Positions 1 to 7,020 of a stretch of 64,000 nucleotides of DNA are shown here, piece by piece (positions within the stretch are counted from its first letter, which is position 1; each line of letters starts with the position of its first letter). A program made the position numbers and the translations under genes. The stretch spans positions 372,001 to 436,000 of the forward strand of contig NZ_JAJNCU010000001.1 of the NCBI RefSeq assembly GCF_021026095.1. The letters run 5' to 3'. The notes beneath the pieces were generated by a model, which worked only from the letters and a program-made list of their open reading frames with translations, was not told the origin of the DNA and did no database searches. The DNA is from Salinicoccus halitifaciens (GTDB lineage: Bacteria; Bacillota; Bacilli; Staphylococcales; Salinicoccaceae).

Positions 1-297
1 ATACCTGACGGCCATCAGTACGGCGTGTATGTGGAGCCGTACCTCGATATTGGTTTCGGTATGGATCCTGACCTGACGGGGAAAGGGTATGGTTATGAAT
101 TTTGTTCCTTCATCCTGAAAAGCATTGAAGAAAAATATAAGAAGACGACATTCCGTCTGACTGTCGCGAAATTCAATGCAAGAGCCATTCATCTTTACGA
201 AAAACTCGGGTTTGAAAAGACAGATGAATTTCCTGCATATTCCAGGGAATACTGGACGATGATCAAATATACAGAATCTGCAAGCATTTTAAAATGA
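1..297 (+). CDS. GNAT-family N-acetyltransferase, C-terminal part
   Basis: This is an open frame running in from the left edge with no stop, so the gene starts outside the window and only the last 98 codons are visible. The fragment carries the acetyl-CoA pyrophosphate-binding segment of the GNAT fold (TGKGYG, about residues 26-31 of the fragment) and then the usual motif-B pattern of a basic helix, 'NARAIHLYEKLGF', near its end. GNAT enzymes transfer an acetyl group from acetyl-CoA to an amine of a small molecule or protein; the acceptor cannot be told from the sequence. The internal GTG at 25 is only the first possible start inside the window, not the real start. The family call is firm and the substrate is unknown. 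Confidence 0.85.
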   Translation: MPDGHQYGVYVEPYLDIGFGMDPDLTGKGYGYEFCSFILKSIEEKYKKTTFRLTVAKFNARAIHLYEKLGFEKTDEFPAYSREYWTMIKYTESASILK

Positions 298-367
298 GCC
301 AAAACAATCTTCTAGATAATTAAGTGACTAGAAAATAAGGTACAATTAAATTTTAGTACTCCTCTGA

Positions 368-398
368 GATATACAAAGTATATCCATGGTGATATAAT
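368..398 (+). promoter_or_regulatory. mazEF promoter with palindromic operator
   Basis: A perfect -10 box TATAAT (393-398) lies 17 bases after a -35-like TATACA (370-375). A perfect inverted repeat, GATATAC-AAA-GTATATC (368-384), covers the -35 box. MazE/PemI antitoxins with the AbrB fold bind palindromes in their own promoters, so this is the expected autoregulatory operator. Binding is inferred, not shown. Confidence 0.65.
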
Positions 399-430
399 TA
401 AGTTACCAATAAAGAAGAGGAGTGAGGGTC

Positions 431-673
431 ATGATGAAAGTATCAGTCAATAGATGGGGTAACAGTAAAGGCATAAGACTCCCTAAAGCAGTGACAGAAG
501 CTCTGGAAATCGAAGAGAACGACAGCTTAAATATTGAAATTAAAGACGGGGCAGTTATTCTTTCAAAACCGAAAAAAGAGATCACTATAGAAGAGATGTT
601 CAAGGACTACAAAGGTGGGTCTTTTCAAGCAGAGATACAGGAATTTGAACCTGAAGGTAATGAAAAATGGTAA
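431..673 (+). CDS. mazE: MazE/PemI-type antitoxin (SpoVT-AbrB fold)
   Basis: An 80-residue protein with the swapped-hairpin AbrB/MazE DNA-binding domain at the N-terminus (VNRWGNSKGIRLPKAV, about residues 5-20) and an acidic, flexible C-terminal tail (about 50-80) of the kind that wraps around and blocks a MazF toxin. The ATG at 431 is chosen over the upstream GTG at 422 because the GAGGAG ribosome-binding site (about 417-422) is correctly spaced for 431 or 434. The stop overlaps the toxin start by 7 bases, giving translational coupling. It should neutralise the toxin and, with it, repress the palindromic promoter just upstream. It resembles E. coli MazE/PemI more than the ribbon-helix-helix MazE of S. 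aureus. Confidence 0.85.
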   Translation: MMKVSVNRWGNSKGIRLPKAVTEALEIEENDSLNIEIKDGAVILSKPKKEITIEEMFKDYKGGSFQAEIQEFEPEGNEKW

Positions 674-996
674 AGCAAGGTGAAATAATTAAAATAAACC
701 TCAATCCTGAGAGAGGACATGAACAACAGGGCTACCGTCCTTACATTTGTTTGAGCCATGAAATCATCAGCCAAGTATCGAATATAGCTATCTTTGCTCC
801 AATAAGTAATACAAAGAGGGACTATCCATTCTATATCCCTTTAAAAAATACCGTCACAACCGGGAAAGTTCTTTTGGATCAATTGGTAGCGGTGGATTAC
901 AATGCCCGTCAGTACGTGTCTGTAGAAACAGTGGATAACGACTTGCTGGAGGAGCTCCTGATGAAGGTGAGGGCGATATTTCAAAAAAGTTCTTAA
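667..996 (+). CDS. mazF: MazF/PemK-type endoribonuclease toxin
   Basis: A 109-residue toxin of the MazF/PemK/CcdB fold. Visible family marks are the N-terminal 'GEIIKINLNPERGHEQQGYRP' beta-hairpin pattern with the conserved Gly-His-Glu-Gln and Arg-Pro, the central 'FAPISNT' strand and 'TGKVLLDQL', which matches the conserved Gly-x-Val-x-x-Asp-Gln. MazF toxins cut single-stranded mRNA at short sequence-specific sites in the cytoplasm when the labile antitoxin is degraded. The gene overlaps mazE by 7 bases and forms a two-gene operon. No further gene is coupled to it. The length is normal for the family and all core segments are present, so it is probably functional. Confidence 0.88.
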   Translation: MVKQGEIIKINLNPERGHEQQGYRPYICLSHEIISQVSNIAIFAPISNTKRDYPFYIPLKNTVTTGKVLLDQLVAVDYNARQYVSVETVDNDLLEELLMKVRAIFQKSS

Positions 997-1193
997 AAGA
1001 AATGCTTGCTTTCACAAATATCCATGACAAATCGAGACAGCTGAAATATTTAACATTTTTGAATGAGGAATAATTGTGCAGGGATAGAGGCGCATAGCTT
1101 CTGTCCTTTTATTATAATATCATCTAAAGTTTAGAGCATTATATCCAGCCGGCCCCGGGTAATAGTAAAATAAGAAAATGAACCGGAGGGATC

Positions 1194-1766
1194 ATGATGA
1201 ACAGTATTGAAACGTTTTCCACGGAGCAGGAAGTGATTAAAAGGATAGACGAGTTGAAGTCTGAAGGTGTGGATGAAAATCAGATTACGCTCGTTGCGGG
1301 TCACGACTTAGATGCAGGAGGGGCGTTCGAGGCATATTCAGGAGTGAAGATGAAAAACTCAGAAGGCAGTGCCTGGGATAAAGTCGTGTCGTTCTTCACC
1401 GATGATCAACCTGAAGAGCGGGTGGCCGAAAGTCTGGATCTGACTGCTTCAGAAGAAGAGGAATTCATGAGATCATTGGATGCCGGTAAGATCCTGCTCT
1501 ATGTGGATAAGCAGGCGACGGTGTCGGGGCAGGATACAGGCTTTATAGGCGGCCCGGGTGCAGGGGCGGCCGGCGCCGACGGCATCAGGATGACAGGCGG
1601 AGCCGGCAGAACGGACCTCGGGGCAGCAGGACTTGCAGGCGCACTCGATTCCAATGAAGATGACACTGGAAAAGCCCGAAGCGGTGAAGGAGTCACCTCC
1701 GATGAAGAATTGCGCAGACTCCGTGAAGAGGAAAACATCGATGAAATCCTTGGCGACAGAAAGTGA
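1194..1766 (+). CDS. YflT-like general stress protein with Gly/Ala-rich tail
   Basis: A 190-residue soluble protein. Residues about 1-100 look like the YflT/GSP17M heat-induced stress domain (an N-terminal beta-alpha unit beginning IETFSTEQEVIKRIDELKSEG and a 'VAGHDLDAG' turn, followed by a segment on stress-protein-like acidic helices). Residues about 108-150 form a Gly/Ala-rich low-complexity stretch, and the last 40 residues are strongly charged (SDEELRRLREEENIDEI). The start is ATG 1194 or 1197, served by GGAGGG at 1185-1190. In Bacillus and Staphylococcus such proteins belong to the SigB stress regulon, but no well-spaced SigB promoter is visible here. Its biochemical role is unknown. 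Confidence 0.65.
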   Translation: MMNSIETFSTEQEVIKRIDELKSEGVDENQITLVAGHDLDAGGAFEAYSGVKMKNSEGSAWDKVVSFFTDDQPEERVAESLDLTASEEEEFMRSLDAGKILLYVDKQATVSGQDTGFIGGPGAGAAGADGIRMTGGAGRTDLGAAGLAGALDSNEDDTGKARSGEGVTSDEELRRLREEENIDEILGDRK

Positions 1767-2063
1767 TTGATTTTAACAACCGGTGCAGGAGGAACTTTAT
1801 TCACTATCAATATCATCTTATATAATGAACTTCAAAAGGAGAGGGACGAAGCTTCTTGTTTCTTTAACGGTGTTTTCATCATTCTGTCATCAATTTCTAG
1901 AGGGCTCTCATCTTCTCTCGGCTTAAAGCCGGAGCATATATCAGTTTTGCAGCACCGGCCATGAGTGTTATATCAGAATATTGTATATACACAACCTCTA
2001 TGCAAATCTTAAGTTTGAAATCCAAAATGTGCGGGAAAACATTTGAAAATGGAGGTAAGATGT
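1767..2063 (+). other. Gene-free gap with possible decayed ORF
   Basis: Nothing firmly identifiable lies here. A 33-codon reading frame at 1825-1926 starts like a signal peptide (basic MNFKRRGTK followed by a hydrophobic run) but lacks a ribosome-binding site and stops early. A small hairpin surrounds GGCTTAAAGCC (about 1920-1930). A TATAAT at 1821-1826 has no good -35. It may be a gene remnant. The gap ends with the GGAGGT ribosome-binding site of the next gene (2051-2056). Confidence 0.3.
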
Positions 2064-2732
2064 ATGGATATGAAAGAAACATGGAAAGCTGTGGATGCTT
2101 TCATCGATGAGGAACTCCACGTCTCGGATGAAGTCATGGAGTCGATATTGGAGAAGAATGAAGAAGCGGGGCTTCCGCCAATAGAGGTCGCTGCAACGCA
2201 CGGCAAGATGCTTTACCTTCTGGCGAAGATGAGCGGAGCGAGCTCGATTCTGGAGATTGGCACCCACGGCGGCTACAGCACAATCTGGCTTGCCCGTGCC
2301 CTGCCGAAGGACGGTCTGATGGCCACGCTTGAAGTGAGTGATAAACATGCGAATATCGCCGAAGAAAATATCAGAAACGCCGGCTTTGAAGATCAGGTGG
2401 CGGTGATCAGAGGCCAGGCGCTCGACAGCCTGCCGAAATTGATGGAGAAGGGCTATCCCAGGTTTGATTTCATCTTCATCGATGCGAATAAGGATAGCTA
2501 CCCGGAATATCTCGAGGAGGCACTTGAAGTGTCGACGACCGGAACGGTGATTGTGGCTGACAATGTCGTAAGAGGGGGACAAGTGATCGACCCCGACACT
2601 GAAGAAAAGAACATCCCGCATATCAGGAAATTCATCGAGATGTTATCGGAGAATGACGAGATCGAGACGACCATTATACAGACCGTTGGAAGAAAAGGAT
2701 ATGACGGTTTCCTGCTTGGCAGGGTGAAATAA
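2064..2732 (+). CDS. SAM-dependent O-methyltransferase (class I, YrrM/catechol-type)
   Basis: A 222-residue cytosolic enzyme of methyltransferase family 3. The SAM-binding motif I is ILEIGTHGGYS (about residues 63-72). The divalent-metal ligands of the catechol-type O-methyltransferases can be seen as D140 (FIDAN) and D166-N167 (VADNV). The start at ATG 2064 follows GGAGGT (2051-2056) at seven bases; the longer frame from TTG 2043 would place this ribosome-binding site inside the gene. Members methylate hydroxyls of catechols, flavonoids or, for the bacterial YrrM/TrmR branch, the tRNA modification 5-hydroxyuridine. Both readings are possible and the sequence alone does not decide. The GNAT gene follows after three bases, so they are cotranscribed. 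Confidence 0.82.
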   Translation: MDMKETWKAVDAFIDEELHVSDEVMESILEKNEEAGLPPIEVAATHGKMLYLLAKMSGASSILEIGTHGGYSTIWLARALPKDGLMATLEVSDKHANIAEENIRNAGFEDQVAVIRGQALDSLPKLMEKGYPRFDFIFIDANKDSYPEYLEEALEVSTTGTVIVADNVVRGGQVIDPDTEEKNIPHIRKFIEMLSENDEIETTIIQTVGRKGYDGFLLGRVK

Positions 2733-2735
2733 ATA

Positions 2736-3164
2736 ATGAATGACATCAGAGAATTGAAAACCGAAGCGGAGTTGACGGAAGCTTTTCCAATTATGCAGCA
2801 GCTACGGACACATCTTGACCTGCGCACATATCTTGAGCTCATCAAGGAGGCCCAGGAGAAGCATGATTACAGGATGCATGCACTTTATGATGCGGAAGAA
2901 ATTGTTGCAGTGATCGGATACATGCCCATGACGACGCTGTATTACGGCAGATTTCTATGGATCTGCGATTTCGTCACTGATTCGAACAAAAGGTCGAAGG
3001 GCTATGGCAGAAAATTATTATCTTTCATTGAGGATCAGGCAGCAAAAGACGGATATGAAAGTGTATCATTATCATCCGGCCTGCAAAGAAAAGATGCGCA
3101 TCGCTTTTATGAGGAAAAGATGAATTATGACAAAAAGAGTTATGTGTTCAAGTTGGATTTATAA
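2736..3164 (+). CDS. GNAT-family N-acetyltransferase
   Basis: A complete 142-residue GNAT protein. The acetyl-CoA loop is RSKGYG (residues 86-91), preceded by the beta-strand 'LWICDFVTDS', and motif B follows with the usual 'DAHRFYEEKMNY' at the C-terminus. The start codon is three bases after the stop of the methyltransferase gene, so both are read from one transcript. A strong terminator follows at 3202-3240. The family assignment is clear, while the acceptor substrate is not known. It differs from the partial GNAT gene at the left edge and is not a recent duplicate. Confidence 0.85.
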   Translation: MNDIRELKTEAELTEAFPIMQQLRTHLDLRTYLELIKEAQEKHDYRMHALYDAEEIVAVIGYMPMTTLYYGRFLWICDFVTDSNKRSKGYGRKLLSFIEDQAAKDGYESVSLSSGLQRKDAHRFYEEKMNYDKKSYVFKLDL

Positions 3165-3201
3165 AGGAAAAAACGATTTTCCTATACAACAAAAACTTAA
3201 A

Positions 3202-3240
3202 ACAGACCCGGAGATTTTACCTCCGGGTCTGTCTTTTCAT
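3202..3240. terminator. Bidirectional intrinsic terminator
   Basis: A perfect 12-bp stem (ACAGACCCGGAG / CTCCGGGTCTGT, 3202-3213 and 3221-3232) with a 7-base loop. It has a T-rich tail on the plus side (3233 onward) and an A-rich run upstream that gives a T tail on the minus strand. It lies between convergent genes and should stop both. Confidence 0.9.
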
Positions 3241-3242
3241 TA

Positions 3243-4319
3243 TTAGATCAGTTTTTTCTTCGTGTTTTTATTCGCAATCCATCGGATGGTCAGTGCAACA
3301 GCTATCGCAAGGCCGATATAACCCAGTATCGGGTAGACGAAGTTCACCAATTCAACGAATCCGATGTTTGATATCAGGAAAGCTCCGACGAGTGATAGGG
3401 CGAGCATAATCTTATACCTGCCGGAAAAAGGTTCGGTGAAGCGTGTGAGGAATGGGTACATCAGACCGACCACCGAGTTGTATATCAAGAGAATGATGAT
3501 AACTGAGTAGACTGTGCCGATCCACGGTGCAATCTGATCCGCCATTAACATTGCAGGCAGCGGTACGGTGTTGGCTTCAGGCATGATGCTGAGTACACCG
3601 ACATTGACGAGCAGCATCAGCAGCATGATGATGAGGCCGCCGTAGATGGCGCCACGGCGGGCAATCGCATGCCTGGAAGCCTCAGACCCCATGATGGATA
3701 AGAAACTGAAGGCTGTCGCGAGCGCAAGGCCTGCATAAGTAATCGCATCGAACCACCAGTATGCTGATGGTGTCCTCGTCGGATCGACGAAGTTGTCCAC
3801 TTCCGAATATGGTACGGAAGGATTCAATATGTTATAGCCTGTTATGATGATGACAGCTATGATCAATAGTGGTGTGATACCGCCGATGATGCTGATGATT
3901 TTTTCGAAATCCAAAAGCAGTGTAATTCCTGCAAGAAGGATTATGATGAGTACACCGATCTGTGGGTGGATGCCGAATGACTGGTTGAATGTTGCACCGC
4001 TTCCGGCAATCATCACGACCGCAATCCCGTAGAGGAAGAATATGAGCGCGTAGTCAACGACCAGTCCGACCTTGGGGCCGAACAACACCCTGAGCGGGGT
4101 TTCATGGGATTCTGCATTCAATCTGAATCCAAGCTTGGCCGCCTGCCTCCCTGCAAACATTAAAATCAGTGCAGCCACGATGATGCCTAAAATACTGATG
4201 AGGCCATGGCTTGCGAAGAACTGCAGCACTTCCTGGCCGGTTGAAAAACCGGCGCCCACGATGATACCCGCATATGCGAATCCGATTCTCCATGATGCAA
4301 AATTTTTTCCTTGTGACAT
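3243..4319 (-). CDS. YkvI-like polytopic membrane protein
   Basis: A 358-residue integral membrane protein with about ten hydrophobic segments spread over its whole length. The N-terminal 'AYAGIIVGAGFSTGQEVLQFFA' pattern, with a helix broken by Gly-Ala-Gly, is typical of the YkvI/COG3949 family, which is distantly related to LeuT-fold amino-acid transporters. Transport of an amino acid or similar solute is therefore likely, but no substrate is known for the family. The ATG at 4317-4319 is preceded on the minus strand by GGAGATGA at good spacing. The gene is monocistronic, divergent from the bacillithiol-transferase-like gene and convergent with the GNAT gene, sharing the terminator at 3202-3240. 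Confidence 0.75.
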   Translation of the reverse strand: MSQGKNFASWRIGFAYAGIIVGAGFSTGQEVLQFFASHGLISILGIIVAALILMFAGRQAAKLGFRLNAESHETPLRVLFGPKVGLVVDYALIFFLYGIAVVMIAGSGATFNQSFGIHPQIGVLIIILLAGITLLLDFEKIISIIGGITPLLIIAVIIITGYNILNPSVPYSEVDNFVDPTRTPSAYWWFDAITYAGLALATAFSFLSIMGSEASRHAIARRGAIYGGLIIMLLMLLVNVGVLSIMPEANTVPLPAMLMADQIAPWIGTVYSVIIILLIYNSVVGLMYPFLTRFTEPFSGRYKIMLALSLVGAFLISNIGFVELVNFVYPILGYIGLAIAVALTIRWIANKNTKKKLI

Positions 4320-4519
4320 AAGTTCATCTCCTAATTACTGTGCATAATCATCATATATACTAATGGACATGTTATAAACGCACAACTTGGAAACTTTATA
4401 CACTATAATGGTGATTTTATATTTAAGGGGCCTGATTACAGGATATAGAAGCATGGGGTGAAATGCATCAGAGTTATGATATATTAAAGAGGACAACAAT
4501 CATGAAAAGGGGTATATAA

Positions 4520-5029
4520 ATGGATGTGAAATTTCCAATCGGTAAACTCGATGTGCCGGAAGAAGTGACTCATGAGAATGTAAAGGAATGGCTCTCACAG
4601 ATTAAAACTTATACAGATCGGTTGAGGGAGACTGTCGGTGATTTGAGTGACGAGGAGCTTAACAAGATTTACCGCGAGGGCAGCTGGAACGTGCGTCAGC
4701 TTGTCCATCACATCACCGACTCACAGCTCAACATGTATCAGCGCCTGAAACTGGCACTGACGGATGATGGTCCGACGGTGCCCGGGTTCAATCAGGACGA
4801 GTGGGCAAAGCAGCCGGACAACGAACTGCCGGTGGAAGTGTCGATCAAGCTGCTGGAGGGCCTGAATGAGCGGATTATCGCCCAGTGTGAAAACCTGACT
4901 GCAGAACAGCTGGAGAGATATTTCATCCACGAAACGAACGGTAAGATCACCGTTGCAACTAAAGTTGCGAAACTGGCCTGGCATGAAGAGCATCACCTGG
5001 AGCATATCAAGATCGCTCTCTCGAAATAA
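4520..5029 (+). CDS. DinB-fold bacillithiol transferase-like protein (YfiT/BstA family)
   Basis: A 169-residue four-helix-bundle protein of the DinB/YfiT superfamily. The three metal ligands of the family are visible: a histidine in 'VRQLVHH' (H63/H64) and the pair in 'WHEEHHLEH' (H155, H159 region). The conserved 'EGSWNVRQLVHH' helix and C-terminal 'LAWHEEHHLEHI' closely follow YfiT/BstA. S. aureus BstA and B. subtilis YfiT attach bacillithiol to electrophiles, so a detoxification role in the cytoplasm is likely. The start at ATG 4520 follows AAAGGGG. The gene stands alone and ends at a strong terminator (5042-5074). Confidence 0.8.
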   Translation: MDVKFPIGKLDVPEEVTHENVKEWLSQIKTYTDRLRETVGDLSDEELNKIYREGSWNVRQLVHHITDSQLNMYQRLKLALTDDGPTVPGFNQDEWAKQPDNELPVEVSIKLLEGLNERIIAQCENLTAEQLERYFIHETNGKITVATKVAKLAWHEEHHLEHIKIALSK

Positions 5030-5041
5030 TATATGATTTCC

Positions 5042-5075
5042 GGGACCGCTCTCTTTGAGGGGCGGTCCCTTTTTG
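5042..5075 (+). terminator. Intrinsic terminator
   Basis: Stem GGGACCGC (5042-5049) pairs with GCGGTCCC (5062-5069), extended by weaker pairs toward the loop, and is followed by TTTTT. It ends the BstA-like gene. Confidence 0.9.
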
Positions 5076-5108
5076 TGATCAAAACAAGGTTTGGGGGATT
5101 ACATATCA

Positions 5109-5885
5109 ATGATTCATAAGATGTATATGAGGATGGTTTGGGCATCACTCGCAGGCATAGTGGTTTCCATCCTCCCTTTCTTAATCTACTACCTTTTTTC
5201 CGGGGACCTCGAAAGTTTCCTGGTGTTCTCCATTATCATATTGATGACCGGCCTGGTTTCAGCAGGCATCGGTCTTTATTTTGCGAAGATCACTAAAGAA
5301 CACGATGCGGGTCTAAATGAGCTGGACTACCGTTCAATCGACCATATCATCATCAAACAGGATATATGGTACTTCAAGAGGCTGATGATGTTTGATGAAA
5401 AAGGGATGTACGTCGGCATGGCGACGATGAACATTAAAACAATCAAACACTTTTTCCTCTCCTTCCTTTCGCATTTCAGCATCATCGTGCCGATCGACTA
5501 TCATCTCAGGGATCACCGGGGAAACCTCATCAGCATCTTCAAAAGAAGGGGTTTCAGAAGTGCAATTGTGGATATTTTCGATAATGAGAGGAAACCGATC
5601 GGCCGGGTGGAGTTTGACGAACTGAAGGTCATCATCAAATTCAAAGGCACGGTGTTTACCGAGGATGATTCCTACCCGGTGACGACAGAATTCCTCTTTG
5701 AAGATGCGGATGTGAAAGGGCTGCTTCACTTGTCGTCGTTCAGCAACGCAATCGCATACCATAATATTTTCAGGAGCATGCACAATGAAGTCGCGAAGCT
5801 GGATGAGCCCATCAGCACCGATACCGGGAAAGTCGCGCTCACCCTGATGGCGATACTTTACTATGTAAGATGGAACACTAATTGA
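5109..5885 (+). CDS. Membrane protein of unknown function, two TM helices plus cytosolic domain
   Basis: Not recognised. It has 258 residues if started at ATG 5109, which is ten bases after GGGGGA (5093-5098); the longer frame begins with a TTG at 5091 that overlaps this site. Two hydrophobic helices lie at about residues 9-31 and 37-60, then a soluble region of about 195 residues rich in Asp, Lys and Phe without cysteine and with several 'D..R.PIGRVEFDE' type beta-strand patterns. The soluble part looks like a beta-rich domain similar in style to LURP/tubby-like scaffolds, though this is only an impression. The gene is alone between a terminator and an extended -10 promoter, so its context says nothing about function. 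Confidence 0.6.
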   Translation: MIHKMYMRMVWASLAGIVVSILPFLIYYLFSGDLESFLVFSIIILMTGLVSAGIGLYFAKITKEHDAGLNELDYRSIDHIIIKQDIWYFKRLMMFDEKGMYVGMATMNIKTIKHFFLSFLSHFSIIVPIDYHLRDHRGNLISIFKRRGFRSAIVDIFDNERKPIGRVEFDELKVIIKFKGTVFTEDDSYPVTTEFLFEDADVKGLLHLSSFSNAIAYHNIFRSMHNEVAKLDEPISTDTGKVALTLMAILYYVRWNTN

Positions 5886-6187
5886 CGATTTAAATGACGC
5901 GGTACAGCCGGCCATCGCCCTGTTTTTATGATATAATGAACCACAAATTATCCGGATTGCAGAAGCAGTCTCCACTTCCCTCATACAACTTTGAAAGCAT
6001 CGAAGGAGATGCAGTTCGACGGGAAAAGGATGGTGCAGGAAACGGTCGATGCTCAAGCAAAGAAGATATATCTGTATATCACAGTATCAGCTGAACGTTT
6101 TAGGTTCACCATCATGTCCATAGTCACAGTTTGAATGCATATGGTCTTTAGCGAGTATGTAAAAAACAAACGAAAAGAGGAACAGGG
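5886..6187 (+). other. Gene-free gap with extended -10 promoter
   Basis: About 300 bases without a convincing gene. An extended -10 element TGATATAAT (5929-5937) could drive the downstream coiled-coil gene with a leader of roughly 240 bases. A 66-codon frame at 5894-6094 has no ribosome-binding site and no family resemblance and is not called. No terminator or repeat is seen here. Confidence 0.35.
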
Positions 6188-6775
6188 ATGGCTGAAAATA
6201 ATTTTGAACAGCAAGTGCTTCAGATGCTTGGGAATATGAATCAAAGGTTCGACGGGATAGACCAGAGGCTTGATGGCTTTGATAAGAAGTTTGAAGAGAT
6301 GGACCGGCGGTTTGAAACAATCGACCGCCGTTTTGATGAGATTGATGAGAAGTTCGTTGTGATTGACCGCCGCTTCGATGAGATTGACGAGAAGTTCGTC
6401 GTGATTGACCGCCGTTTCGATGAGATTGATGAGAAGTTCGTCGTGATTAACCGCCGTTTTGATGAGATTGATGAGAAGTTCGTCGTGATCGACCGCCGTT
6501 TTGACGATATTGATGAGAAGTTCACCGCCATCGATAGACGTTTCGACGAAGTGAATGGAAAGTTTGTGAGCATGGACCGCCGCTTTACTGCAGTGGAAGG
6601 GCAGTTGTCGGACTTGAACCGGAAGATGGATGGCATCCAGGAGCAAGTGGTGGCCAATTCGGAAGCGCTGACCGACTTGAAGGAAGCGGGGCGGACGCAT
6701 CATTATTTAAGGGATAAGCTCGCAGAGCATGATGAGGAGATCTACCACCTCAAAAAAGCGGTTTTTGTGGAATGA
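6188..6775 (+). CDS. Coiled-coil protein built from 14-residue tandem repeats
   Basis: A 195-residue hydrophilic protein with no TM helix or signal peptide. From about residue 18 to 140 it is a continuous 7/14-residue repeat. The unit is IDRRFDEIDEKFVV, present nearly perfectly at least four times between residues 45 and 105 and degenerate on both sides (QRLDGFDKKFEEMDRR before, TAIDRRFDEVNGKF after). Hydrophobic Ile/Phe/Val recur every 3-4 positions, the mark of a long coiled coil. The C-terminal 'LRDKLAEHDEEIYHLKKAVF' is a further helix. The ribosome-binding site is AAGAGGAACAGGG. Similar repeat proteins occur in Firmicutes and phages without known function; a scaffold or tether role is only a guess. 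Confidence 0.65.
   Translation: MAENNFEQQVLQMLGNMNQRFDGIDQRLDGFDKKFEEMDRRFETIDRRFDEIDEKFVVIDRRFDEIDEKFVVIDRRFDEIDEKFVVINRRFDEIDEKFVVIDRRFDDIDEKFTAIDRRFDEVNGKFVSMDRRFTAVEGQLSDLNRKMDGIQEQVVANSEALTDLKEAGRTHHYLRDKLAEHDEEIYHLKKAVFVE
6352..6545 (+). repeat. 42-bp tandem repeat inside coiled-coil gene
   Basis: The coding sequence repeats a 42-base unit (14 codons) about four and a half times with very few changes, for example 'gattgaccgccgtttcgatg' recurring every 42 bases. The near identity at silent positions points to recent expansion, so copy number may vary among strains. Confidence 0.85.
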
Positions 6776-6811
6776 CCCCCGTAAATCAGGTTCAAGTCAT
6801 ATGAAGCCCTC

Positions 6812-6840
6812 TTGCAATGGAGGCGCCTTTAATATATGAT
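6812..6840 (+). promoter_or_regulatory. Promoter of metNPQ operon
   Basis: The -35 TTGCAA (6812-6817) and -10 TATGAT (6835-6840) are 17 bases apart. Transcription would start near 6847, just before the riboswitch. Confidence 0.5.
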
Positions 6841-6859
6841 TGACTTCAATTGTATAGCA

Positions 6860-6958
6860 ATTATCCAGAGCAGACGGAGGGGCTTGGCCCGGTGATGTCT
6901 CGGCAGCGGGCCATAAGGCACTGTGCCAATTCCAACAAGCAGATGCTTGAACGATAAT
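6860..6958 (+). promoter_or_regulatory. SAM-I (S-box) riboswitch
   Basis: The aptamer closes with P1 ATTATC (6860-6865) pairing with GATAAT (6953-6958). Inside are the S-box landmarks CAGAG, GGAGGGGCTTGGCCC, TCTCGGCAGC and GTGCCAATTCCAACA in the right order. S-box RNAs bind S-adenosylmethionine and shut off methionine genes when SAM is plentiful. The downstream metNPQ genes fit this. The expression platform is the terminator at 6968-6995 and an alternative pairing described separately. Confidence 0.93.
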
Positions 6959-6964
6959 CCATCC

Positions 6965-7000
6965 GGTCATCTGCATCAGTGCAGATGGCTTTTTTATTTT
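6965..7000 (+). terminator. SAM-dependent terminator of the S-box leader
   Basis: Stem CATCTGCA (6968-6975) and TGCAGATG (6980-6987) with loop TCAG is followed by TTTTTT. The aptamer segment GCAGATG (6939-6945) is exactly complementary to CATCTGC (6968-6974), so it can form the competing antiterminator when SAM is absent. Confidence 0.85.
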
Positions 7001-7020
7001 GAAGAAAAAGGAGTGAGTGC

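Noticed and set aside
1129-1162. SigB-like promoter GTTTAG ... GGGTAA before the YflT-like gene
   Set aside because: The two boxes are 22 bases apart, while SigB promoters need about 12-15, so the match is probably accidental.
5894-6094. 66-codon ORF in the gap before the coiled-coil gene
   Set aside because: No ribosome-binding site, no coding-like composition and no recognised similarity.
6053-6703. Minus-strand repeat protein opposite the coiled-coil gene
   Set aside because: The repeat produces open frames on both strands. Only the plus strand has a ribosome-binding site and a plausible heptad pattern.
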